Positions 43,247 through 53,960 of a stretch of 64,000 nucleotides of DNA are shown piece after piece (the first letter of the stretch is position 1; every line of letters begins with the position of its first letter). Position numbers and translations under genes: made by a program. The stretch comes from Candidatus Krumholzibacteriota bacterium (GTDB lineage Bacteria; Krumholzibacteriota; Krumholzibacteriia; LZORAL124-64-63): NCBI GenBank assembly GCA_022711765.1, contig JAKLEB010000001.1:660694-724693 (forward strand). Direction: 5' to 3'. The notes beneath the pieces were generated by a model. It was given only the letters and a program-made list of their open reading frames with translations, was not told where the DNA came from and searched no databases.

Positions 43247-43768
43247 TCAAGCTCCGTTTCGCGGCTGGCCGACCGCCAGGGCGACGCGCCGCCCGAGGCC
43301 CTGCAGGAGCGTCGCGGCCTCGGGGACCAGACCGACCGCGGCGATCGCCAACACTCCGGCCGGCGCCAGATCGGTGACGGCGGCCGCGGCGGCCACGGCA
43401 GCCGCCGCGAGGCCGCCGTACCTTACGGCAGGCGACCGGATCCACGCCGGCAGGCGATCCGCTTCCAGGAAGACCGGCACTCGGGCCCGGCGCAGCCGGG
43501 CCATGGCTCGATACGATGCGTAGGGAACGGCCGCGAGCACCCTGGCGTCGAAATCCCGCGGCGGCTCGTGGGCCGGGAGCGCCTCCAGGAGGGCCACCAG
43601 GTCCTCGAGCCGTTTCAGCTCGGCCGCGCAGCGCGCGCACTCCCGGACATGCAAGAAGATCTGCATGGACTCGGGCTTGGCCAGTCCGCCATCCAGATAG
43701 TCCTGCAACCGGCGCTCGCATTCGGCGCAGTCCAGGTGGGGGAACTTGCCTGAATGCTGATCGTTCAT
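43247..43768 (-). CDS. Anti-sigma factor with zinc-finger (ZAS/HC2-like) domain
   Basis: This 173-residue protein begins with a zinc-binding anti-sigma module: two cysteines in LDCAECERRL, then HVRECARC, the H-x3-C-x2-C signature. A membrane-proximal region and a hydrophobic stretch (AVRYGGLAAAAVAAAAAVTDLA) suggest membrane anchoring. It would bind and inhibit the ECF sigma factor encoded just upstream. The ATG at 43768 has AGGAG upstream. A 224-base gap with a strong hairpin separates it from the sigma gene, so expression of the two may be uncoupled. Confidence 0.88.
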   Translation of the reverse strand: MNDQHSGKFPHLDCAECERRLQDYLDGGLAKPESMQIFLHVRECARCAAELKRLEDLVALLEALPAHEPPRDFDARVLAAVPYASYRAMARLRRARVPVFLEADRLPAWIRSPAVRYGGLAAAAVAAAAAVTDLAPAGVLAIAAVGLVPEAATLLQGLGRRVALAVGQPRNGA

Positions 43769-43803
43769 GTCGACCTGACTCCTCGTCCAACCTGGGTCTA
43801 GAC

Positions 43804-43834
43804 GGGAGCGGGTCCGTCGAGCGGCCCCGCTCCC
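43804..43834. other. Hairpin in the leader of the anti-sigma gene
   Basis: GGGAGCGGG pairs perfectly with CCCGCTCCC around a loop that itself contains CCG/CGG, giving a 12-bp stem with one internal mismatch. It lies 36 bases before the anti-sigma ATG. There is no U-tract, so attenuation or mRNA stability is as likely as termination. Confidence 0.5.
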
Positions 43835-43992
43835 CGACCGTGACGAATGACGTATCCCCCGACAACGACATGTCCATCCGTCACGGCATGTTCTCGTCAA
43901 CCATTTGCCCGGAATGGACTTAGCCTGATCAGCGCCTCATCCCGGTCCCTGGTGACGATGAGGGATACGCGAATTCCGTGTTCCGGGTTGCG

Positions 43993-46088
<2,096 letters not shown>

Positions 46089-46142
46089 CCACGGGCGGGG
46101 CCGGCCGCTGGCCATCGGCGCGCCGCCACCGAGGAGCCGACG

Positions 46143-46511
46143 ATGCCGGACATGGATGTCCACCAGCGTCCCTCACCGTTTCTGCGCCCCGAACCGCCGG
46201 CCGCCCGCCTCGCCCGCAGCACGGTCGGCTGGCTGCTCGCGGCCGGCATCGTCGTGATCGTTCTTTCGACCGTCTTCGGCGAGCACGGCGTCGGCGAGTA
46301 TCTGCGCCTGCGGCGGCAACGCGACGCGCTGCTGGACGAACGCGCGGACCTGCGCGCGGAGACGGCCCGCCTCGAGGCGCGGCGGGAGGCGCTGCGAACG
46401 GATCCGCTGGCCCTCGAGAAGCTGGCGCGGGAGCGCTACAACATGCGTCGGGAGACCGAGCAGGTCATCCTGCTCGTGCCCGACGAGAGCCCGGCGCCAA
46501 CGGTTCCTTGA
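46143..46511 (+). CDS. Septum formation initiator, FtsB/DivIC family
   Basis: This 122-residue bitopic membrane protein has a short cytoplasmic N-terminus, one membrane segment (VGWLLAAGIVVIVLSTVFG) and a periplasmic coiled coil (LRLRRQRDALLDERADLRAE). A conserved LALEKLARERYNMRRETEQV region follows, matching FtsB/DivIC proteins, which link FtsL and FtsQ in the divisome. It lies directly after eno, an arrangement also seen in proteobacteria. Its stop codon lies inside the -35 box of the tRNA promoter. Confidence 0.9.
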   Translation: MPDMDVHQRPSPFLRPEPPAARLARSTVGWLLAAGIVVIVLSTVFGEHGVGEYLRLRRQRDALLDERADLRAETARLEARREALRTDPLALEKLARERYNMRRETEQVILLVPDESPAPTVP

Positions 46512-46536
46512 CACTGCGCGACCGCGGTTCTACATT
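46508..46536 (+). promoter_or_regulatory. Promoter of the initiator tRNA gene
   Basis: TTGACA (46508-46513), 17 bp and TACATT (46531-46536), 24 bases before the tRNA. The -35 box includes the TGA stop of the FtsB-like gene (46509-46511). Confidence 0.7.
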
Positions 46537-46559
46537 GCCACCACCAAACGAGTTCTGGT

Positions 46560-46636
<77 letters not shown>

Positions 46637-46643
46637 AGTTCGA

Positions 46644-46671
46644 GGCCCGGTCGATTCCGGGCCTTTTTTTT
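46644..46671 (+). terminator. Intrinsic terminator after tRNA-fMet
   Basis: A perfect 7-bp stem GGCCCGG/CCGGGCC, a 6-base loop and eight T residues follow the tRNA by seven bases. It is the only textbook Rho-independent terminator I found in the window. Confidence 0.92.
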
Positions 46672-46718
46672 CGTCGCGCCGCCAGGGCCGACCGGCGCCT
46701 TGACCGGAGGTGAGCTCC

Positions 46719-47654
46719 GTGACCGCGAGGCGTTCGCTCTACGCCGCCGTCGACGTGGGCAGCCACTCGGCGAAGCTGCTGATCGCTCGACCGGCCCGCG
46801 ACGGCAGCTGGCAGTCCGAGTTCGCCGCCGTTACGGTCACCGGGCTGGGCGGGGGCGGCGCGCTCGGGCTCGATCCCGCCGGGCGGTCGCGCGCGATCGC
46901 CACCCTGCGCGATTTCGCGGCGGCCATCGCCGCGCGGAACGTCGCCGGCGTCGCGGCCGTCGGCACCATGGCGCTGCGGCAGGCTCCGGACGCTGCTTCG
47001 TTCGTGGCGGCCGTCCGCGCCGAGACCGGATTGTCGCTCGAGGTGATCAGCGGCGACGAGGAGGCTCGGCTCGCGTACCTCGGCGCCCGGATCAATCTGC
47101 CGTCCGCAGTCCCGGCCGGCGCGAGCGTCCTCGTCTTCGACGTCGGCGGCGCGAGCACCGAATTCGCCTGGGGACGCGGCCGCCAGCCGGCGGGACGGCG
47201 GAGCCTCGCGCTCGGCACGCTCGGGCTCGCCCGGCGATGCTCGCTCGAGGACGCGGCGTCCTCCGAACGCGTCCGCGAGGCGCTCGGCGAGGTCCGCCGG
47301 CTGGTGGCCGACGTCGAACCCGCCGGCGACCCGTCCGCGCTCCTGGGCATCGGCGCCACGCCGGCCAGCCTGCTCGCCCTCGCCTGCGGCCGGGCCATCG
47401 CCGATGGCGCCGAGGTCCACGGGCAGCGGCTGGAACCTGCCGTCGTCGCCGAACAGATCGAGCGGCTGCGCGGGCTCGACGCCGCGCGACGGCGCCGATT
47501 GCCGGGACTGCATCCCGACCGCGATCGGGTCATCCTCGCCGGCGCGGTGATCGTCGCCGGGATCGCCGACCGCTGGTCCGCCGCACCCCTGCTCGTCAGC
47601 GCCCACGGCCTCCGGCTCGGCCTGCTGGCAGACCGCTTCGGCGCGCAGCCTTGA
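46719..47654 (+). CDS. Ppx/GppA-family phosphatase
   Basis: This protein of about 311 residues has the ASKHA fold of exopolyphosphatase/guanosine pentaphosphatase: phosphate loop VDVGSHSAKLLI, VGTMALRQAPDA, EVISGDEEARLAYLGA and the second phosphate loop FDVGGASTEF. It lacks the C-terminal HD domain, so it is the short form. It should hydrolyse polyphosphate or pppGpp. The GTG at 46719 has GGAGG eight bases upstream; a GTG at 46710 is too close to it. It follows the tRNA terminator. Confidence 0.9.
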   Translation: MTARRSLYAAVDVGSHSAKLLIARPARDGSWQSEFAAVTVTGLGGGGALGLDPAGRSRAIATLRDFAAAIAARNVAGVAAVGTMALRQAPDAASFVAAVRAETGLSLEVISGDEEARLAYLGARINLPSAVPAGASVLVFDVGGASTEFAWGRGRQPAGRRSLALGTLGLARRCSLEDAASSERVREALGEVRRLVADVEPAGDPSALLGIGATPASLLALACGRAIADGAEVHGQRLEPAVVAEQIERLRGLDAARRRRLPGLHPDRDRVILAGAVIVAGIADRWSAAPLLVSAHGLRLGLLADRFGAQP

Positions 47655-47750
47655 CCGCGACCTTGCCACCCTCTGCCCCTTGACCTACCCTCGGCGCCGT
47701 CACCGGAAGCGCATCGACGGATACGAGTCTCCCGGCGGAAGGACCGGCCC

Positions 47751-49148
47751 ATGCAGGAGCGAGGTCAATGGGGCAGTCGCCTCGGGTTCATCCTGGCCTC
47801 CGCGGGCAGCGCCGTCGGACTCGGCAATCTGTGGAAATTCCCGTACCTCGCCCACCAGAACCACGGCGGCGCGTTCGTCCTGGTCTACCTCGGCGCGGTC
47901 CTGCTCGTGGGTTTCCCGATCATGGTGGCCGAGATCGTCATGGGGCGGCGGGCGCGGCGCAATCCCGTCGGTTCGTTCGCGCTCCTGGCGACCGGACGGC
48001 CGGGGGGCAAGGCGTGGACGGCGGTCGGTTTCCTGGGCGTCGTGACCGGGTTCATCATCCTGTCCTACTACAGCGTCGTCGCCGGCTGGACCTTCCACTA
48101 CATCGTGCTCTCGCTGCGGGGCGAGCTGGGCGCGCTCGCCAGCGAGCCCGGCGCGCTCCAGGTCTATTTCGGCCAGATTTTCCTCGGCGACGGCGTCCAG
48201 CAGGCGGGCTACCACCTGGCGTTCATGGCGGTGACCGTCGGCGCGGTATACTTCGGCGTCAAGGGCGGCATCGAACGCGTGTCGCTGGTGCTGATGCCGG
48301 CGCTCTTCGCGATCCTGCTGGCGCTGGTCATCTACGCGATGACGACCAGCGGGTTCAGGCCGGCCCTGGCGTTCCTCTTCCGGCCGAGCTTCGCCGAGCT
48401 GCAACCGAGCGCCATCCTGGCCGCCGTCGGTCAGGCGTTCTTCTCCCTGAGCCTGGGCATGGGCTGCATGCTCACCTACGGCAGCTACATGAAGCGGGAG
48501 GACAGCATCCCGCGGTCGGTGCTGGAGATCTGCTGCCTCGACACGCTCGTCGGCGTGCTCGCCTGCGTCGTCATGTTCTCGATCGTCTTCACCTTCGACC
48601 TCAAGGTGACGCAGAGCGCCACGATCCTATTCACGACCCTGCCGACGTTGCTCGTCCAGCTTCCGCTCGGCGACCTGGCCAACGGCCTGTTCTTCGTGCT
48701 GGTCGCGTTCGCCGCGCTGACGTCGACGGTGAGCATGCTCGAGGTGGTCTCGAGCTACGCGATCGACGAGCTCGGCTGGTCGCGCCGGCGCGCCACGCTG
48801 ACCATGGGCGTCGCCATCGCCGTCTTCGGCCTGCTCAGCGCGCTCAGCCTGGGCGGCGTCCCGGCGCTCTCGCGGGTGAACCTGTTCGGCCGGTCGTCGA
48901 CTGCGGGCGTGTTCTCGTCGCTGGATTACCTGGCTGCCAACTGGTTGCTGCCGGTCGGCGGATTGCTGATCGCGCTGTTCGTCGGCTGGTTCCTCGATCC
49001 TCGCGACACGAGAGACGAGCTCGAGACCGGCCGCGCCCGGCTCGGCCGCTCGTTCGGGTTGCTGCGCTTCGTGCTGCGATTCGTGTCGCCGCTCGCGGTG
49101 GGCGCGATCCTGTTCTCGATCATCTTCCTGGGCAGGGAGTACCAGTAG
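47751..49148 (+). CDS. Sodium-dependent transporter, NSS/SNF family
   Basis: This 465-residue membrane protein has about 11-12 segments and starts with the LeuT-like first helix: WGSRLGFILASAGSAVGLGN, then LWKFPYLAHQNHGGAF. Other family stretches are SYYSVVAGW, AFFSLSLGMGCMLTYGSYM and ALTSTVSMLEV. NSS members take up amino acids or similar substrates with sodium; the substrate here is unknown. GGAAGGA precedes the ATG. The MFS gene begins on the base after its stop. Confidence 0.93.
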   Translation: MQERGQWGSRLGFILASAGSAVGLGNLWKFPYLAHQNHGGAFVLVYLGAVLLVGFPIMVAEIVMGRRARRNPVGSFALLATGRPGGKAWTAVGFLGVVTGFIILSYYSVVAGWTFHYIVLSLRGELGALASEPGALQVYFGQIFLGDGVQQAGYHLAFMAVTVGAVYFGVKGGIERVSLVLMPALFAILLALVIYAMTTSGFRPALAFLFRPSFAELQPSAILAAVGQAFFSLSLGMGCMLTYGSYMKREDSIPRSVLEICCLDTLVGVLACVVMFSIVFTFDLKVTQSATILFTTLPTLLVQLPLGDLANGLFFVLVAFAALTSTVSMLEVVSSYAIDELGWSRRRATLTMGVAIAVFGLLSALSLGGVPALSRVNLFGRSSTAGVFSSLDYLAANWLLPVGGLLIALFVGWFLDPRDTRDELETGRARLGRSFGLLRFVLRFVSPLAVGAILFSIIFLGREYQ

Positions 49149-50357
49149 GTGTCGCCTCACGCCGATGCGAACGGACCCCGGACCCTGCAGCTCGCTCTGC
49201 GCGGCTTCTTCGGTTCGGCCGCGGCGATGGACGGCGGGTTCTTCCTCATCATGGCCGCCATGCCCTTCAAGGTCCTGGACCTGGGCGGAGGCGCGCTCGA
49301 GCTGGGGCTGGTGCCGGCGGTCGGTTCGCTCGCCTACATCGTCGCGGCGCCGCTGTCGGGCCGCTGGAGCGACCGGCTGAGCCGCACGCTGCTCTGCCTG
49401 GCGGGAGGCGCGGTCCTCATCGCTTGCGCGGTGCTGGCCTGGCTCGTGGAACGCCTCGACCTGTTGATCGCCCTGCAGGCGCTGATGGGTTTCGGCAAGG
49501 CCCTGTACTGGCCGAGCGTCCAGGCCACGCTCGGCGACCTCAGTCCCGGTCCGAGCCGGGTGCCGGTGCTCGGCCGGTTCAACGTCGCCTGGTCCGGCGG
49601 CAAGGCGCTCGGGTTCATCGCCGGCGGACTGCTGCTGGCCGGGTTCGGATTCCGCGCCGCCTACCTGGCGGGGGCCGCGTGCGTCGCCGCGGCGTTCGTG
49701 CTCTTGCCCAAGGGTCGCGGCGTGGCGCTCGCGGCGCGCGAGGCCGCGCCGCCGGCCGCGGCCGGACAGCGCGCGGAGGTCGGACCGCCCGGCGCGCAGG
49801 TCCTGCGCACGTTTCGCGCGATGGGCTGGATCGCCAACACCGCCGCCTACGGCGTGTTCGGCATCCTCACCCATCATCTCCCCCAGTGGTTCACGCATCG
49901 CGGCTGGGACGAGCGGGATTATGGCTGGTACCTCGGCGGGATCCTCGCGAGCCAGACCATCGTGTTCCTCGTGCTCGGCGGAGCGGTCCGCCTGGCCTGG
50001 TCGGCGTGGCGGCTGTGGCTGCCGCAGCTGATGGGCGCGGCCGCCGTCGCCCTGGTGCCGGTCCTCGCGCACTACCCGTGGCTGCTCGCGACCGCGCCGG
50101 TCATCGGGCTCGCTTGCGGAGTCAGCTACTCGGCGAGCATCTTCTATAGCCTGGAAGCTCCCGGCGAGCGGGGACGCAACGCCGGGATCCACGAAGGGCT
50201 CATCGGAGTGGGCGGGTTCCTGCCGCCCTTCGCGGCCGGCCTGCTCGTCCGCTTCGGCGGCCAGCTCGGCGCGCCCTACGCGCTCGCCGCGGCGCTCCTG
50301 ATCCTGTCGCTGGCCGCGCAGGTGGTCCTTCACGTTCGTTGCCGCCGGCTCGCGTGA
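49149..50357 (+). CDS. Major facilitator superfamily transporter
   Basis: This 402-residue protein has about 12 membrane segments. It has the MFS motif A-like loop GRWSDRLSRTLLCL after the second helix and a repeat of the fold in the C-terminal half. The substrate cannot be told. A GTG at 49149 follows the upstream TAG immediately, with GGGAG in the end of the previous gene, so it is coupled to the NSS transporter. Position before hemE suggests shared transcription, not necessarily shared function. Confidence 0.88.
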   Translation: MSPHADANGPRTLQLALRGFFGSAAAMDGGFFLIMAAMPFKVLDLGGGALELGLVPAVGSLAYIVAAPLSGRWSDRLSRTLLCLAGGAVLIACAVLAWLVERLDLLIALQALMGFGKALYWPSVQATLGDLSPGPSRVPVLGRFNVAWSGGKALGFIAGGLLLAGFGFRAAYLAGAACVAAAFVLLPKGRGVALAAREAAPPAAAGQRAEVGPPGAQVLRTFRAMGWIANTAAYGVFGILTHHLPQWFTHRGWDERDYGWYLGGILASQTIVFLVLGGAVRLAWSAWRLWLPQLMGAAAVALVPVLAHYPWLLATAPVIGLACGVSYSASIFYSLEAPGERGRNAGIHEGLIGVGGFLPPFAAGLLVRFGGQLGAPYALAAALLILSLAAQVVLHVRCRRLA

Positions 50358-50434
50358 CCGCGCCCGGGCGTGACGCAGCCGGCGACCTTGCCTATCCTGG
50401 CCGCAGAGTCGCCATCGCCGGAAAGGTCGCCACC

Positions 50435-51475
50435 ATGACAAAGACGGAGCCTGCGACCGCGCCGCTGCTGGCCGCCCTGCGGGGCGAGCGGCCTTCCCGC
50501 CGCCCGATCTGGATCATGCGCCAGGCCGGACGCTACCTCCCGGAGTACCGCGCGGTCCGCGAGCGGGCGAGCTTCCACGAGCTGTGCACGACGCCGGAGC
50601 TGGCCTGCGAGGTCACGCTCCAGCCCCTGCGGCGGTGGGACCTGGACGCCGGCATCATCTTCAGCGACATCCTGACGCCGCTCGCGCCGATGGGCGCCGA
50701 GTTCGATTTCAGCCAGGGAGCGCCCCGGCTGGCGGCGCCCCTGCGCGACGAACGGGAGCTCGGTCGCCTGCGGGTCGTCGACCCCCGCGACGAGCTCGGC
50801 TTCGTCGCCGAGGCCATCCGGATGGTGCGGCGGGAGCGGCCCCAGACACCCCTCATCGGCTTCGCCGGGGCGCCGCTCACCCTCGCGGCCTACCTGGTCG
50901 AGGGCGGCGGCAGCCAGGATTTCCACCATTTCAAGACACTTCTCTACAGTCGACCGGAACTCATTGTAAAACTTCTCGATACACTTACCGACCAGGTCGC
51001 GCTCCACCTGGCGATGCAGGTGGAGGCCGGTTGCGCCGCGATCCAGGTCTTCGATAGCTGGGCGTCGATCCTCCATCCTGGCGACTACCGTCGCTTCGCG
51101 TTGCCGCCGCTGCGCCGCCTCATGGACCGGCTCGCGCCGCTCGGCGCTCCGCGCATCCTCTTCAGCAAGGGCGGCCGCGGCAATCTCGCGACCCTGCTCG
51201 CGGCGGGCGCCGACTGCCTGTCCCTCGACTGGACCTGCGGTCTGGCCGATGCGGCCGCCGAGGCGCCCGGCTCGGTGCTGCAGGGCAATCTCGACCCGGT
51301 CGTGCTGTTCGGCAGCTCGAGCGAGCTCGTCTGCCGAACGCAGGCAGTCTGCCGCGCGGGCGACCGCGCCGCCGGCCACGTGTTCAACCTCGGTCACGGC
51401 ATCCTGCCGCAGACCTCGCCGGACGCGGTGTCCGTGCTCGTCGAGACGGTGCACGCCCACCGCCAGGAGGCATAG
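50435..51475 (+). CDS. hemE: Uroporphyrinogen decarboxylase
   Basis: This 346-residue enzyme decarboxylates uroporphyrinogen III to coproporphyrinogen III. Signatures are PIWIMRQAGRYLPEYR, the FSDILTPLAPMGAEF substrate loop with the key aspartate, FAGAPLTLAAYLVEGGGS, and FNLGHGILPQTSPD. The ATG at 50435 has GGAAAGG upstream. It opens the late heme operon; hemN begins on the base after its stop. Confidence 0.97.
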   Translation: MTKTEPATAPLLAALRGERPSRRPIWIMRQAGRYLPEYRAVRERASFHELCTTPELACEVTLQPLRRWDLDAGIIFSDILTPLAPMGAEFDFSQGAPRLAAPLRDERELGRLRVVDPRDELGFVAEAIRMVRRERPQTPLIGFAGAPLTLAAYLVEGGGSQDFHHFKTLLYSRPELIVKLLDTLTDQVALHLAMQVEAGCAAIQVFDSWASILHPGDYRRFALPPLRRLMDRLAPLGAPRILFSKGGRGNLATLLAAGADCLSLDWTCGLADAAAEAPGSVLQGNLDPVVLFGSSSELVCRTQAVCRAGDRAAGHVFNLGHGILPQTSPDAVSVLVETVHAHRQEA

Positions 51476-52843
51476 ATGCACGCGCGAGTGACTCCGGAGC
51501 TGCTGCAGCGGCTGGACCGACCCGGTCCCCGCTACACCAGCTACCCGACCGTGCCGGCCTGGACGGCGGCCTTCGGCCCCGCCGACTGGCGCGCAGCCCT
51601 GATCGACCTGGCGAGCCAGCCGCGGCGCGAGGTCAGCCTGTACGTCCACCTGCCCTATTGCGTCAAACGCTGCCACTACTGCGGCTGCAATGCCGCGATC
51701 CCCGAGCGTCGCGCCGACGTCGACCGGTACCTCGACCACCTCGAGCGCGAGCTGGATCTCGTGGCGGCCGTGGTGGGCCGCCGCAAGGTCGTCCAGATGC
51801 ACTGGGGCGGCGGGACGCCGAATTTCCAGACCGATGCGCAGCTGCGCCGCACCTGGTCGCTGATCGCCGACCGCTTCGAGCTCACGGGCGAGATCTCCCT
51901 GGAATGCGATCCGCGAGCGGGCCGTGCCGACCAGCCGCACCTGTTGCGGGAGCTGGGATTCAACCGGATCAGCCTCGGGGTGCAGGACTTCGACCCCCGC
52001 GTGCAGGACGCGATCGGACGCCGCCAGCCGGAGCAGGTCACGCGCCGGTTCGTCGCCGCCTGCCGGGCGGCGCGCTTCGAGAGCGTCAACCTCGATCTGG
52101 TCTACGGACTGCCTCACCAGACGCCGGCGGTGTTCGGGGAGTCGCTGCAGAAGGTCATCGACCTCGCGCCCGACCGTCTCGCGGTCTTCGGCTACGCTCA
52201 CGTCCCCTGGGCGAAGCCGCACCAGGCCGTCATCGACCCGGCCACGCTGCCCTCCAGCTGGGAGCGCTTCGCGCTCTACCAGCAAGCCGTCGAGACCCTG
52301 AGCGACGCGGGCTACGTCTGGATCGGGCTGGACCACTTCGCCCGTCCCGGCGACGACCTGGCCATCGCCCTCGGCGAACGGCGCCTCCACCGCAATTTCA
52401 TGGGCTATACGACGCGGCCGTCGCTCGACATGCTCGCCGTCGGCAACAGCGCGATCGGCGAGGTCTGCGACCGGTTCGCGCAGAATGCGACCCTGGTCGG
52501 GGCCTACGAGGCGTCGGTCGCGTCCGGCGATCTGCCCGTGGTCAAGGGTCTGCGGCTCACCGACGACGACCGCTTCCGCCGCGCGGTGATCCTGCACCTC
52601 ATGTGCAATCTCGAGCTGCCGTGGGATCTGCCTGCGGCGCTCCCCGGGCGATCCGTGCTCGACCTGGTTCCCGGCGTCATGGATCAGCTGGCGCCGCTCG
52701 CGGTCGAGGGCCTGATCACCCTGGATGACGCGGGCCTCCAGGTCACGGCGCTGGGCCGCTACTTCCTGCGGAACGTGGCCATGGTGTTCGACGCGTACCT
52801 GGCGACCGGCGAACACGAGCCGAGGTACTCGCGGACCGTCTGA
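51476..52843 (+). CDS. hemN: Oxygen-independent coproporphyrinogen III dehydrogenase
   Basis: This 455-residue radical-SAM enzyme converts coproporphyrinogen III to protoporphyrinogen IX without oxygen. The motif LYVHLPYCVKRCHYCGCN supplies the CxxxCxxC cluster and the extra C typical of true HemN rather than HemW. RYTSYPTVPAW at the N-terminus, WGGGTPNF and GYTTRPSLDMLAVG also fit. It lies immediately after hemE. Confidence 0.96.
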   Translation: MHARVTPELLQRLDRPGPRYTSYPTVPAWTAAFGPADWRAALIDLASQPRREVSLYVHLPYCVKRCHYCGCNAAIPERRADVDRYLDHLERELDLVAAVVGRRKVVQMHWGGGTPNFQTDAQLRRTWSLIADRFELTGEISLECDPRAGRADQPHLLRELGFNRISLGVQDFDPRVQDAIGRRQPEQVTRRFVAACRAARFESVNLDLVYGLPHQTPAVFGESLQKVIDLAPDRLAVFGYAHVPWAKPHQAVIDPATLPSSWERFALYQQAVETLSDAGYVWIGLDHFARPGDDLAIALGERRLHRNFMGYTTRPSLDMLAVGNSAIGEVCDRFAQNATLVGAYEASVASGDLPVVKGLRLTDDDRFRRAVILHLMCNLELPWDLPAALPGRSVLDLVPGVMDQLAPLAVEGLITLDDAGLQVTALGRYFLRNVAMVFDAYLATGEHEPRYSRTV

Positions 52844-52853
52844 AGGAGTCTCC

Positions 52854-53960
52854 GTGCGCTTCGCGCCACCGCTGTATCCGGCTTGCCGCCTCGATCCCGG
52901 TCTGCCCACCGGTCTCCTGCTGCTCGGCATGGGCGGCCCCGACGGGCAGGACGCGGTCGAGCCGTTCCTGACGAATCTCTTCGCCGATCCGCTCGTGCTG
53001 CCCGTGCCGCGCTGGCTCTCGCGACCGCTCGGGCGGCTCATCGTGCGCCGGCGCGTGGACGAGGTCCGGGCGAGGTATCGCGACCTCGGACACGGCGGCG
53101 GCTCGCCCCAGCTGGACTGGACCCGCCGGCAGGCGATCCACCTCGCGTCGCTGCTCGGCGAGCGGGGACTCGCCGTGCAGCCGGGCGTGGCGATGCGCTA
53201 CTGGCACCCCTTCACGGGCGACGCCCTGGCCGACCTGCGCCGGCAGGACGTGCGCCAGCTCGCGGTCGTTCCCACCTACCCGCAGTTCAGCGTGGCCACG
53301 ACCGGCACGAGCCTCGCGGAACTCGAGCGGGCGCTGCGCGAGCTGCGCTGGGCGCCGCCGCGGCACGTGATGCGCGAGTGGCCGCTCCTTCCGGGGTACG
53401 TCGATCACCTCGCCGGTCGGGCCGCGGCGGTGCTCGCCGGCTGGCGCGCGGCCGGCAAGGATCCCGCCCGCACGGCGCTGGTCTACACGGCCCATTCGCT
53501 GCCCGAGCGCTTCGCGCGCGGCGGCGACCCCTATGCGCGCCAGACGCGCGCCACGGTGCGCGCCGCGCACAGACGGCTCTGCGAGCTCGTCGCCGATCGA
53601 TCCTACGTAGAGGCGCTCGCGGCCGGCGGTGCCGAGCCGGTGCTCGCGTTCCAGAGCAAGGTCGGACCGGTCCGCTGGCTCGGCCCCGCGACGGTTCGCA
53701 CCTGCCTGGATCTCGTCACGCGACGCGGCGTCCGGCATCTCGTGGTCGTCCCGGTCAGCTTCAGCTGCGAGCACATCGAGACGATCGACGAGCTCGACCG
53801 CGAGCTGGGCGCCGCGTTGCGCGACGCCGGGCTCGTCGACTTCGCGCGCACGCCGGCGTTGAACCTCGAACCCGGCTGGCTGGATTCGCTGGCCGACCGG
53901 GTCGCGAGTCGCGCCTTCGGCGTCGCGTCGGCCGGGCGACAGGAGATTCCCCATGCCTGA
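52854..53960 (+). CDS. hemH: Ferrochelatase
   Basis: This 368-residue enzyme inserts iron into the porphyrin. Family stretches are LLLGMGGPDGQDAVEPFL, PTYPQFSVATTGTSL, YTAHSLPERF with the catalytic histidine, FQSKVGPVRWLGP and PVSFSCEHIETIDELD. A GTG at 52854 follows AAGGAG at five bases. It overlaps hemY by eight bases. No obvious membrane helix or Fe-S cysteines are seen at the C-terminus. Confidence 0.95.
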   Translation: MRFAPPLYPACRLDPGLPTGLLLLGMGGPDGQDAVEPFLTNLFADPLVLPVPRWLSRPLGRLIVRRRVDEVRARYRDLGHGGGSPQLDWTRRQAIHLASLLGERGLAVQPGVAMRYWHPFTGDALADLRRQDVRQLAVVPTYPQFSVATTGTSLAELERALRELRWAPPRHVMREWPLLPGYVDHLAGRAAAVLAGWRAAGKDPARTALVYTAHSLPERFARGGDPYARQTRATVRAAHRRLCELVADRSYVEALAAGGAEPVLAFQSKVGPVRWLGPATVRTCLDLVTRRGVRHLVVVPVSFSCEHIETIDELDRELGAALRDAGLVDFARTPALNLEPGWLDSLADRVASRAFGVASAGRQEIPHA

